Origin: Alnus glutinosa
Taxonomy: Eukaryota; Streptophyta; Magnoliopsida; Fagales; Betulaceae
Length of the DNA stretch: 64,000 bases
Assembly: GCF_958979055.1 (NCBI RefSeq)
Contig: NC_084899.1
Span: 3,657,001 to 3,721,000 of the forward strand
Direction: 5' to 3'
Every line of letters starts with the position of its first letter. Position 1 is the stretch's first letter. Both the position numbers and the translations under genes were made by a program. The notes under the pieces are model-generated. The model saw only the letters and a program-made list of their open reading frames with translations. It did no database searches and had not been told where the DNA came from. Below, piece by piece: positions 45,861 through 58,649 of this stretch.

Positions 45861-48168
45861 TGTAACAATTCCCTAACCTGTTACAGAATTTAACAAGAAA
45901 TATGAAAATGGAAGTAGATTTGAGAGGGAAAAGATGAACAATTGAAAGAGAATCAAGTAGTAATGATAATGGCAAATTCGAGATTGCCGGTCTCCTTAGC
46001 AACATTCGAGAGTGCTAATCTCCTCTTGTTCCAAGAACAATACAAATGATTCAAGATCCTTCTCTCAGCCTTCTCTTCTCTATTTATACAACTCAAGACT
46101 CAACTAACATAACAACTAACTAACTAGCTTGTAACCACTATGTTCAACTAATCAAGTGACTAACTAACCAATTATTTCAGTTATTACAATTCAACCCTTC
46201 CGGCTACTAAGGACCTGTTACATTACCCACCCCTTTTAAGCACCTTGCCCTCAAGGTGCTGGTTGAGCAAAAACTGTAACCCATTTTTTATTTATTTGCC
46301 AACCCAGGGACTGCTGCCCACAATCTTCTAGAAGCACAAAATATAATCCAGCCATTTGGAAAAGTTGTTCAAAGGCCCACTACTGCCACGTAGCATCTAG
46401 CTGTACACTCATGGCTTTGACTTGTAATAGACTCCAGCTATCACATAAGCCCAATATTCAGATGACACCTGTCCTTATCTTTACGAAGAGTACCAAGCCG
46501 GATGCAATATGTGATATCTCCGTAGGCCACGTAGCGCCACGCACGTCCAAAACGCAACCCACACCCAAGCTTTCCACAGTCAAGCCCAAGTACCAAGTTT
46601 CTTTTTCAAATCTAACGTTTCTGCCCTTCGTCATGATACCACCCTACAGAAGTGCAAAGCTGCTACAAGCTTCTCAGGTTCTTCATTTCTTCCAGGTTCG
46701 GCCTTCCACCGGACCCGGTCCGAGTCACTAGGTGCACGGCTTCACATTCCAGCGCTTCCGCTTCAGCCGCCGCACCCTCTATGTCGGCCATTTGTTTCCA
46801 TCTCCAGCGGTGTTTCAGGACAACAAAGTCCACCGCATCCTCATACGAATACTGAGACACTAAGGACTTCACAATGTGAAATGAGGCCTCGAAAATGATC
46901 ACACAAAAATCCCACCGTTCATCACACCCAATCCGAAAGAGAACCAAATCTTCAACCGGTTGAGGAATGACGTCGAACAGGTGAGATGCATCTTCAACTG
47001 GAGTTGTTGCTGAAATCAACTTGTGGTGTATTGTGCATTTTGGAGCTTCATCCGAATCTGTTTTTGGGGAAATTTTGTCTCTCTTTTCCTCTTGTTCGGT
47101 CGTGAATTCCTCCTCGTTTTCTACCTCCTTAGGAATCAAATCAGGAAATTGCTTCTCCACTAGAGTATCTGAACTCTTCGGTTGGGAAATTTCATCGAAC
47201 AAGTGGTAGGGAGCTTCAACCGTATTTGTTTCTTTGTTTGGATCTGTTTCGTTGATCAATTGTTGATGATCTGTGGCCGGATCCGTGTCTTGAGCTTCGT
47301 CTCCGTTCTTGATTTTTTTTAGGTCTTCTACATTTTCAGGAACTGAAATTCTTGCTTCAGGATTGTCTCTCTTCTCTTCTTCTGCATTCTTGAAATTTTC
47401 TAGGTTTTCTTCTATCACAGTGGTCTGGATTTGCTCCTTGGTTGCTTCTTCAATTTCTTCATCAAAATCTTCTTCTAACTTGTGGATTGTATCACATTTT
47501 TGTTCCTCTGATTCTTGTCCGAATCGAAGGTTAATGAGTTGCACAAACTTCTCCCAATCAGCATCCATTGTGAAAACTCCACTTCTCTCCATTGTTTCCA
47601 ACCAAGTTAGAGCCTCTCCTTCCATGTAATATGAGGCCATCATATATTTGTGAAGATCGTCGGGAGTATTATAGTAAAGGAAATTTTGCTGAAGCTGGAA
47701 CATCCAAATTGAAAGGTTTTTTCCGTCGAAATGGTGAAGATCCATGGATTTAGGGTTTGCAAAGGAACAAAATCAAAAATCAGTGGATCTAGGCTTTGAT
47801 ACCACTTGTAACAATTCCCTAACCTGTTACAGAATTTAACAAGAAATATGAAAATGGAAGTAGATTTGAGAGGGAAAAGATGAACAATTGAAAGAGAATC
47901 AAGTAGTAATGATAATGGCAAATTCGAGATTGCCGGTCTCCTTAGCAACATTCGAGAGTGCTAATCTCCTCTTGTTCCAAGAACAATACAAATGATTCAA
48001 GATCCTTCTCTCAGCCTTCTCTTCTCTATTTATACAACTCAAGACTCAACTAACATAACAACTAACTAACTAGCTTGTAACCACTATGTTCAACTAATCA
48101 AGTGACTAACTAACCAATTATTTCAGTTATTACAATTCAACCCTTCCGGCTACTAAGGACCTGTTACA
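45861..48168 (-). mobile_element. Gag-only LTR retrotransposon, young, whole-looking (nonautonomous)
   Basis: Two 362-bp LTRs (45861-46222 and 47807-48168) start TGTAACAATT and end CTGTTACA, and read as identical. A perfect 5-bp target duplication TGCGC lies at 45856-45860 and 48169-48173. On the minus strand the order is LTR, primer-binding site TGGTATCAAAGC (Met-tRNA type), a Gag-like ORF (47745-46663, start MDLHHFDGKNLSIWMFQ), a 3' region, the polypurine tract aaaaggggtgggtaa and the LTR. There is no protease, reverse transcriptase or integrase, so it must depend on another element. Identical LTRs mean a very recent insertion. The same family is present as an older, rearranged copy at 13285-16350. 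Confidence 0.92.
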
Positions 48169-50724
48169 TGCGCCTTCACTGTTGGCGGCGAATTGGGAAC
48201 GGCCAAATCATCAATATGGAACCATCACCACCGTCTATTCGCCGCCTTTTTAACTTCGCGTTTTCTACGGAAATCGGATTAGAACTTGCTGTTCCCAGTC
48301 GCCACTCCTAATCAACTTCTAAACCACTATGTTTTTATTAAAAATAAATAGATATAAGATATTGCCGTTGATTTGTCCAGATGTACTGATCTAACGAGGT
48401 TTACGTGAAGATATATACACGTAATCTGATTCGATAAGCTCATTTTTCTGTACAGGTAGCAAATGGCTTCTTGACAAAAGTAATATGATCATCATCAAAA
48501 GCACCATAACTAATTTTGGCTTTAACCAAAAAAATAAAGAGAATAATTATCTTAAATCCAATTCAAAAGCACCCACGAAAAAAAAATAATAATACGAGAG
48601 GGACATATAAAAGTGACATATGTTCATTAGCATGTCCGTTAGTACTACATTTGTAGTTTTTTGTCTTTGTTTATGTATGGTTGTTGTTGAATGCAGTTGT
48701 TGGGTTGTTTTTGTAAGATCAAAACCTGGTACTCAAAGCTATTTTATAGCTTAGTTTGTGTGTCCTCTCCTAGATCAAGTAGGATTTTATGGTGCTGTAG
48801 ATGCATATTTCTGTAGTCTAGGTTTTTTGAGCAGCTGTATTCTGTAATGGTCTTAATCTATTTTGCCTGGGTGGAAGAAACTCTCATCGTTGTGCTGTGA
48901 CTTAGTGTATTAGGGATTCATTGGAACCCTGCGTTGTTTACCAGTTGGTCTCTTTTAATATATATTAGAAGGGATTTTTTTTAAAAAAAAAAAAAAATAG
49001 AAGCACTTGTTATTTTAATAGCATGTTTTTTTAATAACATTAATAAAAAATAAAAAAAATATGTATTTCTTACATGTTTAAATGACACATGTCATTCTTA
49101 TATATGAGTTGTATGAAATTTTTAACGAACCGATTTATAAAAAATTTAAGTTCCTTATCTTTGTATATTTAGTACTATTTACTATAGCTGGTGGAATTGT
49201 CGTGGCTTTTATGATGATGCATTTGTTTACTCAACCACTACGTCGGTATGAAAAGTTTCTTCCATGAAAGTGGAAATGAATTTCTCCTTTATAGTTTTGC
49301 TAACATAACTGCCAACTTTAGCTTGGCTTAATGTCCCCTTTATAGTTTCTCCTTCTTCTTCTTCTTTTTTTTTTTTTTTTTTTTTTCATATTTTATCCAA
49401 CTACCACAAGCCGATTCATTAGATGTGTTACTTTTTGTACCAGATTTTATTTTTATTTTATCATTTGTTTTTTCCTTTAGCTTGAAGGAGTGTGAAGGGT
49501 GTTAGTTAAAAAGAAAGGTTAAATACTTATTTGCCTCTTGTGTTTTACGACTTTTATTTTTTGTCCCATCAGTTTTATTTGTTACCAAATTTAGTACTTG
49601 TGGTATGGAAAAAGACAGAAATCGTACCTCCGTCCAATTTTTCATCAAAAACTAACGTCCAGCCATGCCATCTTACAGGTGTCGGCGTGCATGCATGATA
49701 CCTGTCCTCGTGGTACACCTCAGCGCTAACCCTAAAAAGAATTGCATCCATGAGGCACAAGAACCTCCTTTACCTGATCTCCTTTCTATAACTACTCGTG
49801 TTCAATTATCTCGTAGGCTTTCATTTGTTTCGACTTAATAATTTTTTTTTGTTATAATATTTTTTTAAATGGTTGACATGAAAAATCACTTAAAATATGT
49901 CATATTTGTCGGTATAAAATAAATGTGATAAATAGGTGTAATGAGTAACTTTACTCTTTATTATTGATAAAAATAAATTTATTATTTTAATTAATTTCAT
50001 TGACTAGTATAGTCATTAGTTAATCTTATTATATTCTACAAAATATCTCTTCATAATCAAGAATTCTTACTTGGCTCTTCCAATGAATGAATTATATATC
50101 TCATTAAGGTCGTATTAAAATTTCATTATATTTATTAGTTCAACAAAAGGACATAACAAAAACATTATAGTTTAGTTAATTTTTATCTTTTATTAAAAAA
50201 AAAAATGTTTAATTTATATTTTTTACTCACTAACGAAATTGCACTCTAGCTAGTTCGTTTATTCATGATTTTGAAGCCAGCTAAAACACATTTCTTAACC
50301 CTTTATTAGCATCAAAAGATCAATATTTGTGTAGGTTTCCCTGCACAAATAATATGAATTATCAACGGGAAAATTGAAAGTTTTGATACTGACTAATTTG
50401 TTCAAAGCGCAAGGGTTCACTCAAGCTAAACCACACAGAAGAAATGGCCTGCAAGGCGGCTTCACACTCCATGGGGCAATCTTACATTTGGCGCTTCATA
50501 TTAGTATTCAAATTAGTAGTGTTCTGTCTTTTTAGTTTGTTTTATTAAGGTATTTTTTTTTGGTTTTTATTAGGTTGTTGTCAACCATATATGTGCCCAA
50601 TTTCAGACGCTTAGGTCATTGATAACACCCTTTATGGAATTTATAGTGTTGATCTATTGACATTTGGCTCCAAATATGATCCACAAGATGATTAGGCCAG
50701 AGACTTTCTCAAACATCATTATGT

Positions 50725-51005
50725 GACACTTAAGGTGGTTGTTCCAAAAGTTTAAGCGGATAAGAAATGAATATTCTAATTAAATTAAAATGGAAGGTTG
50801 TTGGAACATTAATTAAATGATTAAATTTATTAATTTTTATCAGTTTAAGCTTTTTAAGTAATTGATGATTTAACATAACATTGTAACATATGTCATGAGT
50901 TCGAACCCGAACTCCACAATTCACCCAATTTCACATGTTAGGCATGGTGAAATATTTATTAGTTGAGTGAGGAGTTTGAGCTCACGTGTGAGGGAGAGTG
51001 TGGAT
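50725..51005. repeat. Dispersed-repeat-like segment with tRNA B-box-like word
   Basis: The sequence taagcggataag ... catgagttcgaacccgaact ... gggagagtg resembles a common plant repeat. gttcgaaccc is like a tRNA T-arm, but no tRNA cloverleaf can be formed around it. Confidence 0.35.
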
Positions 51006-51224
51006 TTGATAAAGTTTTGAGAAGTGTTTTGAGTTTTGGGCTTTGAAAAGGGTTATGAAAAAGGTAAAATTTTGAGAATTGATTTGATAGGGCTACATCT
51101 GAAAAATTTGGAGTCCACAAACAAAAATTCGTTTTGTAAATTTTTGAGAAATGTTTTTGAAAAAATTTTAAAAAAAGAAAAAACTATTGCACACTTCACA
51201 ATAGTAGCCACTATGGTGTCCAAG

Positions 51225-51450
51225 CCAGACGGTCTTGGTGACCATTGTGGGGCCGTCGAACGAATCAAGTAGTCACCGAAAGATCATGGCAACCGTAACA
51301 GGGTCGTCGAAAGTTCATGACAGCCATTGCGGGGTTGTTAAAAGTTCATGATGGCTGTCACAAAGCCATCAGACGTTTCTGGAGACCACCGTGAGGCTGC
51401 CGAACATTCTTGACGACGATCGTAAGTCCACCGAAAGTTCATGGTAATTA
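51225..51450. repeat. Degenerate minisatellite (unit ~30-35 bp)
   Basis: Imperfect units built on gtcgaaagttcatgacagcc recur about six times (for example gtcgaaagttcatg, gttaaaagttcatg, ccgaaagttcatgg). Flanks on both sides contain gttttgagaagtgttttgag-like words, suggesting the array lies inside a larger element of about 51005-51610. Confidence 0.6.
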
Positions 51451-51775
51451 TTTTTTAAAGAGTATTTTGTGTTTTATTTGTTTTGAGAAATGATGTGTTT
51501 TGAGTAGAATTTTATTGTTTGTTTTGAAAAGTGTTAATGGTGGGCCACTTCTAAAAATCAGGTTACATAGTTTTTGAGAAAAATTTTAAGCCAAAATACT
51601 TTTGGAAAAGTTTTCCAAGAAAGAAACAAAATAAAGATTCATGGAAAATGAATGAAAAAAAAAAAATAGAGCTAAATTGCTTGGCAAAAACATAAATGTT
51701 AAAATGCTCACCGTGACGCTACCGTTTTACCCAAATTGTTCAAGGTATTTATCTACAGTAACGAAAACAAGCTAA

Positions 51776-52377
51776 ATGCGCTTTCAGTTTAAGTGCACAG
51801 TGCACCAGGACGGTGGTTCGATTCATGGGAACTGCATAGCAAGCTCTTCAAAATTTCAAATCCTTCTTCATTTCTACCTGCTACATCTCCTTCCCTTCCC
51901 TTCCCGCGTTTATTTCCCCAACTGCTCGTTCATTTTCACCTGCTACATCTCCTTCCCGTGTCCATTCTTTCTTCTTTCTCCTATTCTCTCCCATAGGAAG
52001 AAGAGGAAAGGATTTCTTCTTGTTTTTGGTACTACGAAAAACAAAAAAGAAGAAGGAAGAGGAGACGACAGATTCGGTGAGAGGGAGAGGGAGAGGGAGA
52101 GGGAGAGGGAGAGTTTTCTGGAAGAATAAAGAGAAGGACAGAAGAAGAACAAAGAGAAGGACCGGCGATTTTTTTTTTTTTTTTGAGAAAAGGTGCGGCA
52201 ACGACCATGGCTGTGGAACTGCCGTGTTTGAGAAAAAGCTGCGATTTTTTTTTTTGAAAGAGAAAAACGGAATCTTCTTTCTGTTCTGTACCCATATTCA
52301 ATTGTTCTAAACCAGTTGTCAATTGAGCTTGTTGCTCGTCTTAAACGACTATCCTTTCCTCTTTTTTCTGCACCAGG
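51776..52377 (+). promoter_or_regulatory. Upstream region of the DYW PPR gene with GAGAGG array
   Basis: CT-rich leader-like sequence, then a (GGGAGA)n array of five to six units (52080-52113), then A/T tracts. No ORF with recognisable content leads into the gene. The array probably lies in the 5'UTR. Confidence 0.5.
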
Positions 52378-54462
52378 ATGATCAACTACAAGCTTCGCCA
52401 CGCGGTAGACCTCTTGTACTCTCGTGGCTCTGCAACCTCTGAGGCGTACACTCGTCTCGTGCTCGAATGCGTCCGAGCCAACGAAGTCGACCAAGCCAAG
52501 CGACTGCAACACCACATGGAGCTTCACTTCTTCCAACCCGACAACACTTTCATTCAAAATCGTCTTCTTCATATGTATGCCAAATCTGGGAAACTTTTGG
52601 ATGCTCGAAACCTGTTTGACAAAATGCTTAAAAGGGACGTTTTCTCGTGGAATGCTATGCTATCTGCGTATGCGAAGACGGGGTCGGTCAAGGATATGCG
52701 GGCAACTTTTGGTCAGATGCCTTTCCGTGATCCAGTTTCGTATAATACGATGATTGCAGGTTTTGCTGGAAATGAGTGTTCGAGCGAGGCCTTGGAGTTG
52801 TTTGTGAGAATGCAGGAAGAAGGCTTTGAGCCTACGGAGTATACTCATGTCAGCGCATTGCATGCATGCTCGCAGTTATTGGATTTGAGGCGTGGTAAAC
52901 AGATTCATGGGAGGATTACTGTCGGTAATTTGTGTGGGAATGTTTTTATTTGGAATGCTTTGATAGATATATATGCCAAATGCGGTGACATGGATCGCGC
53001 GAGATGGTTGTTTGATCGAATGGTTAACAGGAATGTGGTTTCCTGGAATTCGATTATCTCTGGGTATGTGAAAAATGGGCAGCCTGAGAAATGCATCGAG
53101 TTATTCCATAAAATGAAGTTATGGGGTTTGAAGCCTGACCAAGTTACAATTTCAAATGTTCTCGGTGCTTACTTTCAAAGTGGATATGTAGATGAAGCTA
53201 GTAAGATATTTAATGAGATCAAAGAGAAGGATAAGATCTGTTGGACCACAATGATAGTAGGTTATGCACAAAATGGGAGAGAAGAGGATGCTTTGATGTT
53301 GTTTGGCGCGATGCTACTAGCAGATGTCAGACCTGATAGTTTTACCATCTCAAGCGTGGTTAGTTCCTGTGCCAAATTAGCTTCTTTGTATAATGGCCAG
53401 GCTGTTCATGGAAAAACAGTTCATATGGGAGTTGATGATGGTTTGCTTGTGTCTAGTGCCCTTGTCGATATGTATTGCAAGTGCGGAGTCACTTCAGATG
53501 CTTGGATGGTTTTCAAAACAATGCCAACTTTGAATGTGGTTTCCTGGAATGCGATGATTGGAGGTTATGCACAGAATGGACAGCATCAAGAGGCCTTGGC
53601 CATCTATGAGAAAATGCTGCAAGAAAAGTTGAAACCTGATAATGTTACTTTTATAGGTGTTTTATCTGCTTGTGTCCATGCTAATTTGATTGAACAAGGA
53701 CATGAATATTTTGATTCAATCAGCAAACAGCACGGTATGACACCCACTTTGGATCATTATGCATGCATGATCAATCTCCTTGGCCGTTCAGGTTACATGG
53801 ACAAAGCAGCAGATCTTATTGAAGGTATGCCCCATGAACCAAATTGTCTAATCTGGTCTACCCTTTTATCTGTTAGTGCAATCAAGGGTGACATCAAACA
53901 AGCAGAGATGTCTGCTAGGCATCTCTTTGAATTGGATCCGCTCAATGCTGGACCTTACATCATGCTTTCCAACATGTATGCTGCTTGTGGAAGATGGAAA
54001 GATGTGGCATCCATGAGATCTCTCATGAAGAACAAGAATGTAAAAAAGTTTGCTGCTTACAGTTGGATTGAGATTGATAACAAAGTACACAAATTTGTTT
54101 CAGAAGATCGGACTCATCCGGAAACAGAAAAAATTTATGAAGAACTAAACAGACTGATTAGGGAACTCCATAAAGCTGGCTTTGCTCCTAATACGAACTT
54201 GGTTCTACATGATGTGGGGGAAAAGGAAAAGTATGAATCTATCTGTTACCACAGCGAGAAACTTGCCCTTGCATATGGGTTAATTCGAAAACCTCAGGGA
54301 GGGACACCCTTAAGGATTATAAAGAATATTCGTGTTTGTGGAGATTGCCATGTGTTTATGAAGTTTGTATCCAAAATAATTGGACGACCAATTATCTTGA
54401 GAGATTCAAACAGATATCATCATTTCATTGGAGGGAAGTGCTCTTGCAAGGACAACTGGTAA
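52378..54462 (+). CDS. DYW-class pentatricopeptide repeat protein, putative C-to-U RNA editing factor
   Basis: A single-exon frame of 694 residues. After a 50-residue N-terminus come about a dozen P, L and S repeats (for example VFSWNAMLSAYAKTG, NVVSWNSIISGYVKNG, LVDMYCKCGVTSDAWMVF), then E and E+ motifs (from about residue 500) and a DYW deaminase domain. The zinc and catalytic signature is visible as HSE (in YHSEKLALAYG) and CxxCH (in RVCGDCHVFMK). The protein ends CSCKDNW, a DYW variant common in this family. Such proteins bind plastid or mitochondrial RNA and edit specific cytidines. The target is not predictable by eye. The first in-frame ATG was used. It is unrelated in position to the PPR gene at 1-1333. 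Confidence 0.94.
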   Translation: MINYKLRHAVDLLYSRGSATSEAYTRLVLECVRANEVDQAKRLQHHMELHFFQPDNTFIQNRLLHMYAKSGKLLDARNLFDKMLKRDVFSWNAMLSAYAKTGSVKDMRATFGQMPFRDPVSYNTMIAGFAGNECSSEALELFVRMQEEGFEPTEYTHVSALHACSQLLDLRRGKQIHGRITVGNLCGNVFIWNALIDIYAKCGDMDRARWLFDRMVNRNVVSWNSIISGYVKNGQPEKCIELFHKMKLWGLKPDQVTISNVLGAYFQSGYVDEASKIFNEIKEKDKICWTTMIVGYAQNGREEDALMLFGAMLLADVRPDSFTISSVVSSCAKLASLYNGQAVHGKTVHMGVDDGLLVSSALVDMYCKCGVTSDAWMVFKTMPTLNVVSWNAMIGGYAQNGQHQEALAIYEKMLQEKLKPDNVTFIGVLSACVHANLIEQGHEYFDSISKQHGMTPTLDHYACMINLLGRSGYMDKAADLIEGMPHEPNCLIWSTLLSVSAIKGDIKQAEMSARHLFELDPLNAGPYIMLSNMYAACGRWKDVASMRSLMKNKNVKKFAAYSWIEIDNKVHKFVSEDRTHPETEKIYEELNRLIRELHKAGFAPNTNLVLHDVGEKEKYESICYHSEKLALAYGLIRKPQGGTPLRIIKNIRVCGDCHVFMKFVSKIIGRPIILRDSNRYHHFIGGKCSCKDNW

Positions 54463-54544
54463 TGAAGGTCCTTGGCAGAGTGGAAAATTTGCTGAACTTG
54501 AATCGAAACACCGCAGCTAGGGTGAGTATAAAACAGGAGCAAGA

Positions 54545-54935
54545 CACTCGTTCCTGGGAAATTCGGGAAAGAGGCTGCAGTGAGAGGAACGAGAGTGTTT
54601 TTGCAAGCACTGCTGGAAACAAAACACTATATAAGGTTGTGATTTTTTTTGAACATCAAAACAAGTAGATGAAGGCATTTCTTCCTGGGAAATTCTGGAA
54701 AGTGGCTGCAGTGAGAGAGAGTTTTTGCAAGCACTGCTGGAAACAACACACTATGAGGTTGTGATTTATTTTTGAACTTCAAAATAAGTAGATGAAGGCA
54801 CTTCTTCCTTGGAAATTCTGGAAAGTGGCTGCAGTGAGAGAGATTGTGTGTTTTTGCAAGCGCTGCTGGAAACAAAACACTCTATAAGGTTGTGATTTAT
54901 TTTGAACTTGAAAATAAGTAGATGAAGGTTTTAAC
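54545..54935. repeat. Three ~115-130 bp tandem repeats downstream of the DYW PPR gene
   Basis: The unit ttcctgggaaattctggaaa ... ggctgcagtgagag ... tttttgcaagcactgctgga ... aaggttgtgattt ... aagtagatgaaggca appears three times with substitutions and small indels. The array ends about 50 bp before the STT3A copy B homology starts. Confidence 0.85.
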
Positions 54936-56880
54936 AATAGATGTACAGCAGAAAAAAAAAGCGCAACAGGAGCTTTGTTTTATACGAGTTTTATGTTACT
55001 AATATGTTTGAGAAATTATTCTGTGAATGCAGGTATTTGAATTCTTTAAACATTCCTCTGTTTGTGGAAACTGTTTGTGTATTTACTGTACCTATATTCT
55101 CTGCATTTGCCTCATGGGCTACTTACCTTCTGACAAAGGTATGTATTCTAACTGAAAGGTGTGTCCTCAGAATTTGGATTTTATCCCCAGCTTTGATGAT
55201 GATCTTAAATCACTCCCACCTTTACAGGAAGTTAAAGGTGCTGGTGCTGGATTGACAGCGGCGGTTCTTTTGGCCATGGTAAATTATACAGCCGGTATTC
55301 GTAACTCTGCAAGTTTTTCTTATAGTTGAATTTTGTAAGACTGAGAATAGCAGCAAAACAAAGTCATTTTCTTCTGAGTTGTCCTAAATAGTTTTGATCT
55401 ATGATTGTTTCATCCTGTTTCTTTTGCTATGTATCTTTCTTTCAGCTGAGGTATTTTAATCTGAATTTCTATTATTCTTTTCTATCAGATATTCTGATCT
55501 CAGTCTGAAAGGAGAGAACCCTGGAAAAAAAGTTCACTAAATGAAACAAAACAGGAACAGATGCATTTTAAATGGTCTGGAATTTTAAATGTCTTGAAGA
55601 AATATGTCTTGCTGCCTATCTCTGGAATTTTTATGAATTGTTTTATTCTATAGTTTAGAACATTGGTCTTGTAAATAGAAGAAGTTTCTCTTGAGATTGC
55701 AGAACCATTGTGTATTATTACTGGTAGTTCTTTGCAACACATTAATATGACCAATTGCATAATATTCACTGTACTCTCTTGTATTTTCTTTCCAGGTTCC
55801 GTCATATATATCCCGATCTGTGGCTGGCAGCTATGACAAGGAAGCTGTAGCTATATTTGCTTTGATCTTTACCTTTTACCTTTACATAAAGGTTAGTTTT
55901 TGTTAAATTTCAGTATACTCTTTTAGATTTTTGTGGTGTTGTATTTACTTCTAAAATGGTGTCTCTTTAAAAAAAATAGTAAGGCGTAGTTTTCCAATTA
56001 ATAGTTTTACCATTCTGATTTGTTATACAAAAAGAAAAAAGAAAAGAAATAGTAGGGTGTACTTGTCCGGTTAATGTTTTCCCACTGATGTAGTGTTGGA
56101 TGTTCTACATGGATTATTGTCTTATCTACTTGATTGTTGCTGACTACAAATATGTTCTTCAAGACACTGAATACAGGATCCCTCTTCTATGCCACTTTGA
56201 ATGCCATAGCATACTTTTACATGGTAAGCTTTTTTTCCTAATGCTATTTGAGTCCTCTATGTTCATATTTCACCATATTTATTTTTGTGTGCAAAAATGT
56301 TATTTCTTTCAGGTTTGCTCTTGGGGAGGCTACACCTTTATTATTAACCTTATTTCAATGCATGTTCTTATGTGCATTGTGACTGGTCGCTTATCTTCTC
56401 GACTATACATTGCGTATGCTCCTCTTGTAAGTATCCATTGCATTCATTGTACTTGTTATGTATGCGGAAAAAAAAAAAATGAACATGCATTGTATATGAA
56501 GATTGTAGAATACATGCTAAAATTGATTGGTGTGTAGTCTCTAATCCATTGCTGTCTGAACTACTAATATCACTGCTGCAGATCACAAATTTTCCCAGTG
56601 ATCTCCTTTACTAGAAATTGAGGTTATGTCACTGGGAAAATATTCTTCAATTCATAAATGAATTCTCTTGGTTCTCGTCCAAATTATAGCTTTTTCAATG
56701 CAGGTTGTCTTGGGAACATTGTTAGCTGCATTAGTGCCTGTTGTTGGATTCAATGCAGTCATGACATCAGAACATTTTGCATCACTTCTGGTGAGTTGTC
56801 TTTTCCCCACAGATAATCGGCTTTGATATGTATATATATGAAGAAAAAAAAATATTAGTTTGAAAATTTGTTTAAGCAAT

Positions 56881-56973
56881 TGCACGTGTCCGAGGTTTAC
56901 CCGATAGGGGGTGGTTATATTAAGTGGCCCTACTTTGGAAGGGTTCTTCGTCATAAAAAAAATAAAAATAAAA
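56881..56973 (+). mobile_element. SINE/LINE-tail insertion in STT3A copy B, 13-bp target duplication
   Basis: ttgtttaagcaat at 56868-56880 and 56974-56986 flanks tgcacgtgtccgaggtttac ... gggttcttcgtcat plus an A-rich tail. This is the same insertion as at 20602-20715. Confidence 0.7.
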
Positions 56974-58649
56974 TTGTTTAAGCAATGATTTTCTGTTTCT
57001 GAGTGCTTTGCTTGCCTTATCTACTGTTTTTTGTTATAAATAAGTTCCAGCTAGATTTGTAATAGCCACTATTGGGACTACATATCTGGGCCATGCCACT
57101 TTCAAGAGTTATAAGTAAAGACAAATTACTTCTATGATGGTATTTTGGAGGCCAACAGCATCTTCAAATGGAGATGTCTTGCAAACAGGGAAGAGTTTCA
57201 TAAGGACTAAGAAAAAGGGACAGGAAGCGAGAAGTGTTTGAAATATATCATTGAGAGACGTGACTTAAGATAAATTGCTAGATGACATTGATTCAATGTG
57301 GTCCACTGAGTCTTTTAGATTTTGTTCAGCTTGCCACAAGATTGTTCTCTTTTACTTTTGACATTGTCCATTTTATATCATTTTTCTTTTATTTCTTCCT
57401 ATCTTGATTTCTTGTTGCTAATTTTCGTCTGCAGGTTTTCATTATTATCCATGTGGTGGCTCTTGTGTATTATATCAAAGGGATTCTCTCTCCAAAAATG
57501 TTCAAAGTTGCTGTTACCTTTGTTATATCTATAGGCCTGTAAGCTTCCATTATTCAGTTTCTTTAATATATTCATAACATGGCAGAACACAAATTTGATT
57601 TCCACTCTTTTTGCATTATTTACTCTTCAGGGTAGTGTGTTGTGCTGTGTTAGCAGTACTTGTAGCATTGGTAGCTTCCAGTCCGACAATGGGATGGAGT
57701 GGACGAAGTTTGAGTCTGCTTGATCCGTAAGTACCTAGTTCATACTTCACGTCTTATTTGTTTAGTTGCTCGACTCTTCTGTAATGATATAATTATTATA
57801 GCAATAGAAGTCATAATTAGAGTTAACTGCAAGCTGATTCCCAATTGACTGTCCTTTTGGTTGGTACAGTGTGTTTTCATAAGTAGGCTTTGTCTGCCCA
57901 TGAGTTACTAATACATCGAACTTTTACAACTCCCCCCCACCAAAAATAAAAATAAAATCCATACGCAGTGCAGCCCCTTTTTTCTCTTTTGAGACGTAAA
58001 AGAACCGTGTGACCTATTTGTCACTCTATTGCTTTTCTCATTATTATGCGGAATGGTGCTTATTATGGCTTTGATATTTGTAGTAATAAATCAACATTGT
58101 TTATTATTATTTTTTTCACTCTGTTTTGACAGAACATATGCAAGCATGTACATACCAATTATTGCTAGTGTTAGTGAGCATCAACCTCCTACTTGGCCTT
58201 CTTATTTTATGGACATTAACGTCTTGGCATTCTTGGTTATGTAAGTTTTGAATTTTCAATTCAAGGTATATACTTATACATCTAACATGGTCAGTTTACT
58301 TTGGTAGGAGTGCTTCTCACCACTGTCTGATGCAAGCTGCTTTGTGGTCCTTTATATTGTCACATCAGTTTATTTTTCTGGAGTCATGGTGAGACTGAAA
58401 AAAGTGAGGATGCATTAAAGAAACGACCCTCAAAAAAGAATAGGAAGAAGGAAAAGGAGCATGTGGAAAAGCCTTCCGTTAAGTCCCAAATTAAGAAGAG
58501 ACTGCTGGTCTTACGTTTGGAAGCATCTGTCATTGCTATTCTCTTGCTTGTGTTGCTGGGTGCTTTCTATGTGGTATTGGATTTGTTTTCTTTCTTCATC
58601 AATAGTAATCTTTTTGTTAAGAATCTATTTTATTCTTTTTCACTTTTTT

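Larger units (their letters stand above)
48174..51775. other. Intergenic region, AT-rich, with repeat debris
   Basis: No gene was recognised. The left end continues the sequence interrupted by the LTR element. A MITE-like AT-rich stretch lies at about 48990-49150, and poly-T at about 49360-49385. A repeat with a tRNA-like gttcgaaccc word lies at 50725-51005, and a minisatellite-bearing element follows at 51005-51610. Confidence 0.55.

Noticed and set aside
50895-50915. Possible tRNA or Pol III gene (gttcgaaccc)
   Set aside because: No acceptor stem, D-arm or anticodon arm can be formed; it is more likely part of a dispersed repeat.
51881-52572. Ser/Leu-rich minus-strand frames upstream of the DYW PPR gene
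   Set aside because: They arise from the GAGAGG array and A/T tracts; low-complexity translation.
54425-54875. Repeated open frames reading PAALAKT and PEFPRKKCLHLL
   Set aside because: They simply translate the three tandem DNA repeats; the period is not maintained in one frame.
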